DNA of 64,000 nucleotides from Thalassolituus maritimus (GTDB lineage Bacteria; Pseudomonadota; Gammaproteobacteria; Pseudomonadales; Oceanobacteraceae). The position numbers and the translations under genes were made by a program. The stretch lies in contig CAJWBH010000012.1 in assembly GCA_913019975.1 (NCBI GenBank), forward strand, positions 1-64,000, in the 5' to 3' direction. Of this stretch, positions 30,925-40,456 are shown one piece after another. The number at the start of each line of letters is the position of its first letter. Position 1 is the first letter of the stretch. A model generated the notes under the pieces. It did not search any database. It was not told the origin of the DNA and saw only the letters and a list, made by a program, of their open reading frames with translations.

Positions 30925-32637
30925 TTACTGAGTGATGACTCTCGCGCTGCCAATGCCGCGCGGGTCTGAAGCGGCGGTGACTTCGCCGCTTTTCTTATCG
31001 ATCAGGATGGCCTGCATATTGCCGTATTCACGGCCGACATCGCGGAAAGAATGACCGCGCTTCTGCAACTCGGTCATGGCTTCTTCAGAGATCACGCCCG
31101 GTTCGTGCTGAATGACATCGGGCAGGTACTGGTGATGAATGCGCGGACGTGCGACCCAGTCTTCGACGGGTTTTCCTTGCAGATATTCCAGCGCACCGAG
31201 GAAGACCATACTGATAATACGGCTACCACCCGGTGTTCCCAATACGGCAATGCTGTTTTCAGATTCCAGCATCGAAGGCGACATGGATGACAGTGGGCGC
31301 TTACCCGGAGCAATCGCATTGGCTTCATTGCCAACCAGACCATAGGCGTTTGGCTCACCCGGCTTGGCAGAAAAATCATCCATCTCGTTATTAAGTAGTA
31401 CGCCGGTACCCGGAATCGTGTAGGCAGAACCAAACGGCAGGTTAATACTTAGGGTGGCTGATACACGGTTTCCTTCTGAATCAACGACAGATAAATGCGT
31501 TGTGTGGAAACCTTCCTGAATATTTTTAGGGCCATTTAATTCGGTGCTCGGCGTCGCCTGATTCATATCGATGCCGGCTGTCCATTCTTTATTACGCTCA
31601 TCACTGATGAGTTTTTTCATTGGGACATCAACAAAATCCGGGTCTCCGAGAAATTCAGCACGATCGCGATATGCACGGCGCATGACTTCGGTGAGCAGGT
31701 GTATCTGATCGGCTTCATTCATGCTTTGCCAGTCAAAGGGCTCAAGCATTTTCAGCATCTGGGCAATCGCGATACCGCCAGAAGAGGGCGGTGGCGCACT
31801 GATTAACTGAGTGCCGCCTAGTGTCACTTTGACTGGCTCTCGTTCTTTCACCTCGTAAGCAGCGAGGTCGTTCAGAGTCCAGTCGCCGCCCGCCTTGTTG
31901 ACCTCGTCGACCATGGTCACTGCCAGTGGGCCGCGATAGAAGCCATCAAAACCCAGGTTGGCGATGCTGGTGAGGGTGTTAGCAAGGTCAGGCTGCTTCA
32001 GTGTGAAACCGACCTCTGGAATACGGCCGTCATCCAGGAAAACGGAGGCACTAGATGGGTAGCGTTGAACCGCGTCGAGTCGGTAGCTCATCAACTTCTG
32101 ATAATGCGGATCGACAGGAAAACCTTCGCTTGCCTGAGTGATGGCGTCGGCGAGAGAGCGTGTGAGTGGTAACTTACCGTAGTGCTCGGCGATATAAGCG
32201 AATGCTGCTGGCTGCCCGGGGATACCGCCCGCGGTCGCGCCATTTACGGCCTTGTCTCTGTCGACGTCTCCGTTTTCATCCAGGTAGTAATCCCGGTGAA
32301 AAGACTGTGGTGCTGTCTCGCGTGCATCGATAAAGCGATATTGCTTCTGATCTGCATCGTACAGCAGCCAGAAGCCCCCACCGCCTATACCTGCGCTATA
32401 GGGTTCGACAACGCCCAGACTGGCCGCAACGGCGATGGCAGCATCAAAGGCATTGCCTCCTTCAGCCAGAACCTCAAGGCCGGCCTCTGTAGCCAAAGGA
32501 TGAGCACTTGCTACGGCCACTGTGCCTGAGAATGATTCAGGTTGAGTATCTTTCTGAGCACAGCCAGTGACAGCAGTAGTAACAGTGAAAATGAGAGCGC
32601 TGGTGGCGAAAACTCCAGCAAGCCAGGTGCGGCGCAT
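30925..32637 (-). CDS. ggt: Gamma-glutamyltransferase (lipoprotein)
   Basis: The 570-residue enzyme cleaves glutathione and other gamma-glutamyl compounds in the periplasm and self-processes before the nucleophile threonine (about T379 in GFHTTHLSVVD). The signal contains a lipobox VTGC with C26, so it is probably a lipoprotein. Other motifs: PYSAGIGGGGFWL and SAPPPSSGGIA. The start at 32637 is fixed by a GGAGG site 8 bp upstream. That GGAGG lies inside the 3' arm of a terminator-like hairpin (32643-32663), so translation may be affected by the structure. Confidence 0.94.
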   Translation of the reverse strand: MRRTWLAGVFATSALIFTVTTAVTGCAQKDTQPESFSGTVAVASAHPLATEAGLEVLAEGGNAFDAAIAVAASLGVVEPYSAGIGGGGFWLLYDADQKQYRFIDARETAPQSFHRDYYLDENGDVDRDKAVNGATAGGIPGQPAAFAYIAEHYGKLPLTRSLADAITQASEGFPVDPHYQKLMSYRLDAVQRYPSSASVFLDDGRIPEVGFTLKQPDLANTLTSIANLGFDGFYRGPLAVTMVDEVNKAGGDWTLNDLAAYEVKEREPVKVTLGGTQLISAPPPSSGGIAIAQMLKMLEPFDWQSMNEADQIHLLTEVMRRAYRDRAEFLGDPDFVDVPMKKLISDERNKEWTAGIDMNQATPSTELNGPKNIQEGFHTTHLSVVDSEGNRVSATLSINLPFGSAYTIPGTGVLLNNEMDDFSAKPGEPNAYGLVGNEANAIAPGKRPLSSMSPSMLESENSIAVLGTPGGSRIISMVFLGALEYLQGKPVEDWVARPRIHHQYLPDVIQHEPGVISEEAMTELQKRGHSFRDVGREYGNMQAILIDKKSGEVTAASDPRGIGSARVITQ

Positions 32638-32663
32638 AAAAAAGCCTCCGGTGACAGGAGGCT
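32638..32663 (-). terminator. Terminator hairpin enclosing the ggt ribosome binding site
   Basis: AGCCTCC (32643-32649) and GGAGGCT (32657-32663) form a perfect 7-bp stem with a 7-nt loop. On the minus strand a six-T run follows and abuts the ggt ATG. It resembles a terminator for fdx, but the ggt Shine-Dalgarno GGAGG is its 3' arm, so it could instead act as an attenuator. Confidence 0.75.
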
Positions 32664-32709
32664 CTAGTGTCTTACTCGCAAGCGCCGGGCGCAACCGGCG
32701 TGGGTGGAA

Positions 32710-32979
<270 letters not shown>

Positions 32980-33006
32980 TCAGGGAATACGGCTCAGGGA
33001 ATACGG
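32980..33006. repeat. Short direct repeat between coaD and fdx
   Basis: TCAGGGAATACGG occurs twice, at 32980-32992 and 32994-33006, separated by one base. It lies in the 52-bp gap before fdx. This may be a simple slippage duplication; no function is evident. Confidence 0.5.
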
Positions 33007-33019
33007 TTGCTGAGGCGTA

Positions 33020-34647
<1,628 letters not shown>

Positions 34648-34651
34648 GGAA

Positions 34652-35107
34652 TTATTGCTCTGCCGACAGAGTATCGAGAGCGGCTTTAAAGTCGTCGTCA
34701 GTGCGTCGACCGCGATACACCGCATCTCCTTTGCTGTTGAGCACAATCAGAGTCGGCGTGCCCCGCACTTCGAACTGATCTCCGATGATCAGATCCGGGT
34801 CACTCAGGGATGGCCAAGGGAGTGCGCGCTCTACTTCTACCTGGCGACCATCTTCTGGATTTTTATTCACATTAAGACCAAGCCAGGTAAATTCCGGGTG
34901 GTCTTTTAATTCCTTCTTTAAGTGTGGAATTTCTTCCATGCAGTAGCCGCACCAGGATGCCCAGACAATTAATACAACCGGTTTTTCGGGCTGATTAAAA
35001 TCTATGGAGTAGGTGTCGTTATTCAGCGTTGAGTAATTTCCTGCGAGCGATGCGATTGAAAATAATAGCGCTGAAAAAGCGGATAGAAAAACAGAAATTA
35101 ATTTCAT
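34652..35107 (-). CDS. TlpA-like periplasmic thioredoxin-fold protein
   Basis: The 151-residue product has a signal peptide (MKLISVFLSAFSALLFSIASLA), the redox motif WASWCGYCMEEIPHL with C53 and C56, and the cis-proline loop VRGTPTLIVLN. It should be a periplasmic thiol oxidoreductase. The start at 35107 forms an ATGA overlap with the stop codon of DUF3570, so translation is probably coupled. Possible partners are the DUF3570 protein, the CGC tail of the DUF4266 lipoprotein, or ApbE substrates; this is inferred from the operon. Confidence 0.88.
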   Translation of the reverse strand: MKLISVFLSAFSALLFSIASLAGNYSTLNNDTYSIDFNQPEKPVVLIVWASWCGYCMEEIPHLKKELKDHPEFTWLGLNVNKNPEDGRQVEVERALPWPSLSDPDLIIGDQFEVRGTPTLIVLNSKGDAVYRGRRTDDDFKAALDTLSAEQ

Positions 35108-36273
35108 AATGCGGTGTACCAACCTAGTGTCAGCCAGTAAAAATTCAGGTCATCTGAACGACGATACATATTAAAGCCGATATCGTAATCTGATGGTGCT
35201 TTGGTGAACCAGCCTGCTTTCCGGTAGGACAGAACCAGTCCCGCGCTGTGGCCATCAAAATGTCCGAGGTCAGAGTCACTGGTCTGGTAAGTCTGCGGTG
35301 CACTGAATTGTTCTGAAAAATATTCTGTGGCCGTTTGTGTGTAAAACCGATAGCTAGGTTCCAGTGTCAGTTGCCCGTCATTCAATCGATAGAAATAGCG
35401 AGCTTCGAATGCCTGACCATCCAGCTCCCAGCTGTCCTGATAATGACTGAGGCCCAGCTGTACGGAGTCTTCACCGATGGCGTGTTTATAACGAACGGAG
35501 ACTGTATTGCGGACGCGTTCATCAGGAAGGACTTCAAAGCCACGCTCACCGTTATCGAAGAGTACTGAATTAAATGAGGTGGCTAACATGCCGCGCTGGC
35601 GGCTGTAGACCCAGGACAGGTTCATCAGCGATACCGGTGATAGCGTCTGAGTCAGGCTGAAGGCCCCGGTGGCAGTATCGCGCGGTTCGTCGGTTTCTTT
35701 GCTGCCGTCGTAGCGGATCATGCGCACCGTATCATCATAAAACTGAAAGTCTGCACTCAGCTGGGTCGACTCTTCGTTTAATGATTGAGAAATACCAAAT
35801 CCATAACCGGTGCTGCGGTAAGCGTATTCCTGACCGTAACTGGTATGCAGAGTGACCCCCGTGCGGCTGTCACTGCGATACTTCCAACGCCCTTCGAGAT
35901 TGAAGCGTCCGGGGTTATAACCGGTCGCGCCAGAGACGGTTTCTGCTTTATCGCGGGCGTCATCGTAAGAGGCTGCGGTGACCAGATCGCCCACGGCTTT
36001 AAAGCTGGCGGCGTTATTTTCATTCAGTCGTTGCTGAAACAGGAGAATACCTTCGTAGATGGTCGCATCTTCTTCGATGGTTGGGTTACCCCCTGAACCA
36101 CCATCATCTTCCTGCTGGTAAACAATCCCCCGGGCGGCAAAGATGCTGTCGAGTTCATCTGTCGTAGGGGCAGCCGCCTGAACAGCTGTCGTTACAGCAA
36201 TGGCACAAGCGATAGTCAGTATTCGCAGGAGATAAGCAGGGCGAACTGCTGTGATCAGACGTGTCAGTAACAC
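35104..36273 (-). CDS. DUF3570 outer-membrane protein with near-flavinylation motif
   Basis: The 389-residue product matches the DUF3570 family: signal peptide ending QAA-APT, an N-terminal periplasmic segment, then alternating aromatic strands typical of a beta-barrel and a terminal WLTLGWYTAL. The periplasmic segment contains D96-LVTAAS and E111-TVSGAT. The second differs from the ApbE target consensus DxxSGAT only by E for D; the candidate acceptor is T117. The start is the GTG at 36273: GGAGG lies 6 bp upstream, whereas the earlier TTG at 36279 directly abuts it. The GGAGG is formed by glycine codons of the overlapping DUF4266 gene (10-bp overlap). A flavin role is inference. Confidence 0.82.
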   Translation of the reverse strand: MLLTRLITAVRPAYLLRILTIACAIAVTTAVQAAAPTTDELDSIFAARGIVYQQEDDGGSGGNPTIEEDATIYEGILLFQQRLNENNAASFKAVGDLVTAASYDDARDKAETVSGATGYNPGRFNLEGRWKYRSDSRTGVTLHTSYGQEYAYRSTGYGFGISQSLNEESTQLSADFQFYDDTVRMIRYDGSKETDEPRDTATGAFSLTQTLSPVSLMNLSWVYSRQRGMLATSFNSVLFDNGERGFEVLPDERVRNTVSVRYKHAIGEDSVQLGLSHYQDSWELDGQAFEARYFYRLNDGQLTLEPSYRFYTQTATEYFSEQFSAPQTYQTSDSDLGHFDGHSAGLVLSYRKAGWFTKAPSDYDIGFNMYRRSDDLNFYWLTLGWYTAL

Positions 36274-36488
36274 CCGCAACCTCCACCACCACCGCCGGTA
36301 AATACACCGGATGCGCCTTCGCGGGCACTGTATACATCGGCTTCGATTTCGCTCTTCAGGGGCGTGCTGTCGAACGCCATATCCGGCTGAGACAGGCGCT
36401 CTCGCTCGTTAAAGCGTACTGGGGTACAGGCCGAAGCGGATACAACTAGTAAAGTCAGAATGCCGCAGCCCAGATATTTAGTATTCAT
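36264..36488 (-). CDS. DUF4266 small lipoprotein with Gly-rich CGCY tail
   Basis: The 74-residue product has a lipoprotein signal with lipobox SASAC (C21) and the segment PVRFNERERLSQPDM expected of DUF4266. Its end is a run of six glycines followed by C71-G-C73-Y. Two exposed cysteines at a flexible terminus could be thiol substrates of the TlpA-like protein encoded two genes downstream, or a metal or cofactor site. First gene of the four-gene operon. Function is unknown; DUF4266 usually occurs beside DUF3570. Confidence 0.8.
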   Translation of the reverse strand: MNTKYLGCGILTLLVVSASACTPVRFNERERLSQPDMAFDSTPLKSEIEADVYSAREGASGVFTGGGGGGCGCY

Positions 36489-36543
36489 GCTGTGCGTACC
36501 AGATCTGCAATGCAGGTATAGTAACAGCTATTGCAGGACGCTT

Positions 36544-36561
36544 TATGACAGTCTCGTCATA
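36544..36561. promoter_or_regulatory. Inverted repeat upstream of the DUF4266 operon
   Basis: TATGAC and GTCATA form a perfect 6-bp palindrome with a 6-bp spacer, 56-73 bp upstream of the DUF4266 start. It could be an operator of the redox operon. There is no local regulator gene and no clear promoter boxes were seen. Confidence 0.3.
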
Positions 36562-36607
36562 CCAGCATGAAATACTCAGCTGGACACCTCATTTCCGACA
36601 TTACTGA

Positions 36608-38074
36608 TTACTCAGCGTTCTCAGAGCCGCCCTCAGAGTCGCTGATTTTTTTCATGCTTGCTTCGGTGTCTTCCGGGGCGGGCGCTGTTTCCGGGTCGTC
36701 GGGGTACGACTGAACCGAACCTGATTTCTGACTTTCTTCTTTCAGTTCTTCCTGCGCTTCTTCTTTAGCCTCTTCCGGGGTCTTGGCTTCGCCGATGTGA
36801 TAGGCAGCAAAACCCGTCTGTACGACCTGATTGAAGGCCATGCCGATAATTTTTCCGGACAGAGGAGAAACGATATCGCTGCCTGTATTGGATACCGGAT
36901 CAACAACACGACCCAGCACATCGCCCTTGCGAACCGTGTCACCCAGTTCAACATCAGACATGAGTATCCCGCCCTGATCGGATCTTACCCACTCAGAGTG
37001 ATAGAACACGGGCTGAGGCGTTCCCCAGAAGCGCATCGTAGGCTGGATGTCGAGATTCTGCAGTAATGTTTCAAGCGCTTTGACACCGCCGTCGACAGAG
37101 CTTTCATCCAGACTGTTTGGCCCACCGGATTCCAGCGTGATCGCAGGAATGCCGAGATCGGTCGCGGCACGTCGCAGAGTCCCTTCACTGCCACGACCAT
37201 GCAGCACAGTAATGCCGCCCAGATGGCGGCTGAATTCGAAGACGGTTTCATTGCTGAGGTCGGCACGGATCTGCGGAAGGTTGGTGCGCTTCAGAGAGCC
37301 TGTATGAAGATCGACGAGAAAGTCGCAATTACCGCGGATGATCTTATTGAAGAATGAATAGGCAATACGCGAGGCTGCGCTACCGCTTTCGCTGCCCGGA
37401 AAGTAACGGTTCAGGTCGCGACGGTCAGACAGGTAGCGGCTGGCGCGTCGGAAACCATCGAGATTAACAATCGGAACGCCAATGACAGTGCCGTTCATTT
37501 TTACCGGTTCGAGCTGGTACATCAGACGCCGCACCATTTCGATGCCATTCAGTTCATCGCCATGTATCGCGGCGGTCAGGCATACCCTGGGCCCAGGATT
37601 TTTACCGTGTGCAACCAGCACCGGCACCGGGGTGTCGATACTGGCAAACGACTGTCCGGGGCTCCAGTACAGTGTCTGAAACTGTCCGGGGGGAATGCTG
37701 GCGTTGAGAAGGCTCAGGTTCTCGACGACCGGGGCTATTTCGACGTCTTGTTGGCTTACTGGCGGCTTGGCTTCGGTGGTTTCAGGCTCTTTCGTATCAC
37801 GTTCAGTCGATACAGACCCTGTCACTTGAGGAGCAGGCGACGCTGTTTTTTCCGTGTCTGTTGTTTCGAGGTCCGTTCTTTCCTGATCGGCGCTTTGCGG
37901 AGCTGGTTGGGTACTGGAAGGTTGCTCCTTTGAAGCAACCGCAACTGCACAGGGAGCAGCAAGCAGGAACGCTGTGAATAAAGCAAAGTACTTCAATCGA
38001 GAGCGCCTGAATGAAAAGCATGTGAATGAAAAGCACGGAGCGATTGAGAAATACGATTTCTCAGGAGAAAACAT
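36608..38074 (-). CDS. Secreted succinylglutamate desuccinylase/aspartoacylase family protein
   Basis: The 488-residue product has a zinc deacylase core at about 150-440 with HGDELNGIEMV (zinc H and E) and DLHTGSLKRTNLP, plus the lipoyl-like C-terminal half common to this subfamily (GGILMSDVELGDTVRKGDVLG). Unusually, the N-terminus contains a hydrophobic stretch ending AAPCAVAVA, followed by about 90 Thr/Glu/Pro-rich residues, and the C-terminus is a 60-residue Glu/Lys tail. It is therefore probably exported. The exact start is unclear: a start nearer the hydrophobic segment is possible. The substrate is unknown. Confidence 0.8.
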   Translation of the reverse strand: MFSPEKSYFSIAPCFSFTCFSFRRSRLKYFALFTAFLLAAPCAVAVASKEQPSSTQPAPQSADQERTDLETTDTEKTASPAPQVTGSVSTERDTKEPETTEAKPPVSQQDVEIAPVVENLSLLNASIPPGQFQTLYWSPGQSFASIDTPVPVLVAHGKNPGPRVCLTAAIHGDELNGIEMVRRLMYQLEPVKMNGTVIGVPIVNLDGFRRASRYLSDRRDLNRYFPGSESGSAASRIAYSFFNKIIRGNCDFLVDLHTGSLKRTNLPQIRADLSNETVFEFSRHLGGITVLHGRGSEGTLRRAATDLGIPAITLESGGPNSLDESSVDGGVKALETLLQNLDIQPTMRFWGTPQPVFYHSEWVRSDQGGILMSDVELGDTVRKGDVLGRVVDPVSNTGSDIVSPLSGKIIGMAFNQVVQTGFAAYHIGEAKTPEEAKEEAQEELKEESQKSGSVQSYPDDPETAPAPEDTEASMKKISDSEGGSENAE

Positions 38075-38185
38075 AACTACAACTCAGTTTGTTGAATGTT
38101 CTGAGTCTAGACCATGGTGTCCGTATAAGGTTCGTTCAGAGCGTGTATTTGTGAATTGCTCAGAAAGGAAGGTATTTAAAGAAAG

Positions 38186-38211
38186 AAAAAGAGCGGCTGA
38201 GCCGCTCTTTT
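38186..38211 (-). terminator. Terminator after the GMC oxidoreductase gene
   Basis: A 10-bp stem (38188-38197 with 38201-38210, loop TGA) is followed on the minus strand by a T-rich run. It is 27 bp past the GMC stop codon. Confidence 0.85.
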
Positions 38212-38237
38212 CAGTATCAGAAACCAGCACGATTGCT

Positions 38238-39860
38238 TTATGCGCTGGCTTTGATTTTCTCAACCAATTGGTTAGCAAACTTACAGGCGAAGCCGTAAAC
38301 CGACAGCTGTGGGTTTGCACCGATACTGGTCGGGAATACTGAACCATCAATCACGTAGAGGTTGTCGAGGTAATGGTATTTACCGTTACTGTCGACGACG
38401 CACTTATCCAGGTCTTCACCCATGGTCATACCACCCATAACGTGCGCACTCCCTACGGTGAATGCGTTTGAGCGATTGTCCAGGTTGTTGATGCCTTCGC
38501 GTGCTTCTTCAACGGTTTCGTACCAGGGGGCGTCCAGATGCGAAGGTCGAACGCGTTTCGCACCCGCAGCAAACTGAATTTCAGCCATTGAGATCATGGC
38601 ACGCTGGAATGCATCCCAGATGTAATCGTTAACCGGGTAATCCACAATCGGCGAACCATCGCTGGCCAGTTCGATACTTGCGCCGGGGCTCTCTTCATCG
38701 AAGCCGTCACGGATCAGTGCCAGCAGCAGGTTGGTGTTGGGCAGATTGCCCATGTCTTCATAATGACGACCGCCGTGCCCCAGGAAGAGTACCGCTGCCA
38801 GACCGGGATGCAGAGGCGTTGCCTCAAGCTTGTAGCCTGCAGGACCTGTGACATTCAGCCATTGGTAATGGTCACTGTAAATAGACTGTGGTGCGCCGTA
38901 ATACGGGTCGATCAGCTCATCGAACTGAGCGAAGTTAAAGGCCACCGGGTGGAAGAAGGTACGCTTACCAACGCGCTTCTTCGGGTCCGGAGCATCTGAA
39001 CGCAACAGCAGTGCAGGGCCGTTGATACCACCACAGGACATCACGACGTGAGGTGCTTTCACCGAAAACGTATTGCCGTTCGGTTTGTAGTCGCTGTTCA
39101 GGGCCGTCACTTCAACGCCCAGAACTTTTTTGCCTTCAATGATCAGGCGCTCTGCACGAGCGTTATAAATAAGGCCAGATTGTTTATTCAGTGCCCCCGG
39201 AATGGTGGTAACCAGCATGGACTGTTTTGCATTCGTCGGGCAACCAGTACCGCAGTAACCCAGGTTCCAACACCCGGAAACGTTACGCGGAATAACGTGC
39301 CATTCGAGATTCAGGGCTTCGGCACCACGGCTCAGAACGGCGTTGTTCGGGTTAGGGGGTACTGGCCAAGGCGCAATCTGCAGACGTTCTTCCATGCGTT
39401 CAAACCATGGCGTCATCTCTTCTTTGCTGGCGCCTTCGAGTTTGAATTCATTTGCCCAGTGTTCGAGTGTCTGTTCTGGCGTATGAAAGCTTGAAGTCCA
39501 GTTGATGACTGTTGTGCCACCGACGCATCGACCTTGAAGGATCGACATTGAGCCGTCCTTGCTCATACGGCCGGCGCTTTCTTGATAGAGATCGTGGTAG
39601 GCCTCACGCTCATCCATCTTAAAGTCATTGGTGCTTTTCAGCGGGCCTTCTTCCAGCATCAGTACATTGAGGCCAGCTTCGGCAAGAATTTCTGCGGTAG
39701 TGCCACCGCCTGCACCTGTGCCAATAATGACAACATCTGCATTGATGACGCCGCCATCGGTAACGTCGGCTGCATCCTGAACCTTCCAGCCGCCTGCGAT
39801 ACCCTCCAGAATCGGATCAGGGATACCCGCAACCATTGGAATGTGTGGTGTACGTTTCAT
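38238..39860 (-). CDS. GMC family oxidoreductase (probable long-chain alcohol dehydrogenase)
   Basis: The 540-residue FAD enzyme has VVIIGTGAGGGTTAEIL (FAD Rossmann motif, about 44-60), GRCVGGTTVINW, the cysteine-rich CWNLGYCGTGCP typical of fatty-alcohol oxidase-like members, and the C-terminal GSVFPTSIGANPQLSVYGFA with the active-site Asn; the probable catalytic His is in GSAHVMGG. It likely oxidises alcohols to aldehydes. It has no signal peptide of its own, but the neighbouring small subunit is a Tat lipoprotein, suggesting co-export as a complex. Operon order: aldehyde dehydrogenase, small subunit, GMC. Confidence 0.88.
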   Translation of the reverse strand: MKRTPHIPMVAGIPDPILEGIAGGWKVQDAADVTDGGVINADVVIIGTGAGGGTTAEILAEAGLNVLMLEEGPLKSTNDFKMDEREAYHDLYQESAGRMSKDGSMSILQGRCVGGTTVINWTSSFHTPEQTLEHWANEFKLEGASKEEMTPWFERMEERLQIAPWPVPPNPNNAVLSRGAEALNLEWHVIPRNVSGCWNLGYCGTGCPTNAKQSMLVTTIPGALNKQSGLIYNARAERLIIEGKKVLGVEVTALNSDYKPNGNTFSVKAPHVVMSCGGINGPALLLRSDAPDPKKRVGKRTFFHPVAFNFAQFDELIDPYYGAPQSIYSDHYQWLNVTGPAGYKLEATPLHPGLAAVLFLGHGGRHYEDMGNLPNTNLLLALIRDGFDEESPGASIELASDGSPIVDYPVNDYIWDAFQRAMISMAEIQFAAGAKRVRPSHLDAPWYETVEEAREGINNLDNRSNAFTVGSAHVMGGMTMGEDLDKCVVDSNGKYHYLDNLYVIDGSVFPTSIGANPQLSVYGFACKFANQLVEKIKASA

Positions 39861-39888
39861 CGTGTTCTCTCTATCGGATTCTGTCGTG

Positions 39889-40446
39889 TTATTCGCCAGT
39901 GGCGGGGTATGGATATGGCACTTTCACCGGTGGCCCCGGATAGCCGCTGATTTCATAGTTCTCTGGCTGCGAATACCAGCAGATCGTGATTAGCTTACAC
40001 AGACCCTGATACCCCATGCGTTTGATCGGCAGCCAGGAGTCACGCCAGCTTTCAAGGAATGCCTCGGCTTCTTCAACGGTGGCTTCCTGCCATGGATGCA
40101 GCGGTGCACCAACGGCAACACGGGTGACCGGTGAACCCATGAGATCAAATGCCATCTGTAACTGACTCAGAGCGTGCCCCTGAAGGGTCGTCATCAGGGT
40201 ATCCAGTGACTCCAGCAGGCGCTGACGTGCGTCTTTGCCGAGAGCACCGGGGTAGCCTTTGGTGGTCAGTACCGCGGGTGCAAGAGCACCAAGAAAATAG
40301 ACATCCACTTCACGCAGTGTCTTAAACCCCTCTGCCGGAGTCTGCTGTGACGAGCAGCCAGTCAACATGGCTGCTCCTGAACCGACTGTCAGTGCAGCGG
40401 TGCCCATGGCACCTAGCTGCAGAAATCCACGGCGGGATGTTTTCAT
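39889..40446 (-). CDS. Tat-exported small subunit (gluconate dehydrogenase subunit 3-like)
   Basis: The 185-residue product has a twin-arginine signal (KTSRRGFLQLG) whose hydrophobic core ends in a lipobox, MLTGC. Size, position and signal fit the small subunit of membrane-bound GMC dehydrogenases (PF13618-like), which chaperones and exports the flavin subunit. No haem motif is visible. The start at 40446 follows an AAGGGGA site; the frame is open to 40503. It is 10 bp after the aldehyde dehydrogenase stop and 28 bp before the GMC start. Confidence 0.78.
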   Translation of the reverse strand: MKTSRRGFLQLGAMGTAALTVGSGAAMLTGCSSQQTPAEGFKTLREVDVYFLGALAPAVLTTKGYPGALGKDARQRLLESLDTLMTTLQGHALSQLQMAFDLMGSPVTRVAVGAPLHPWQEATVEEAEAFLESWRDSWLPIKRMGYQGLCKLITICWYSQPENYEISGYPGPPVKVPYPYPATGE

Positions 40447-40456
40447 TCTTTTCCCC

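Noticed and set aside
30900-30925. Possible terminator between phoD and ggt (repeated CAGCCTGA)
   Set aside because: The copies are direct, not inverted, so no stem forms.
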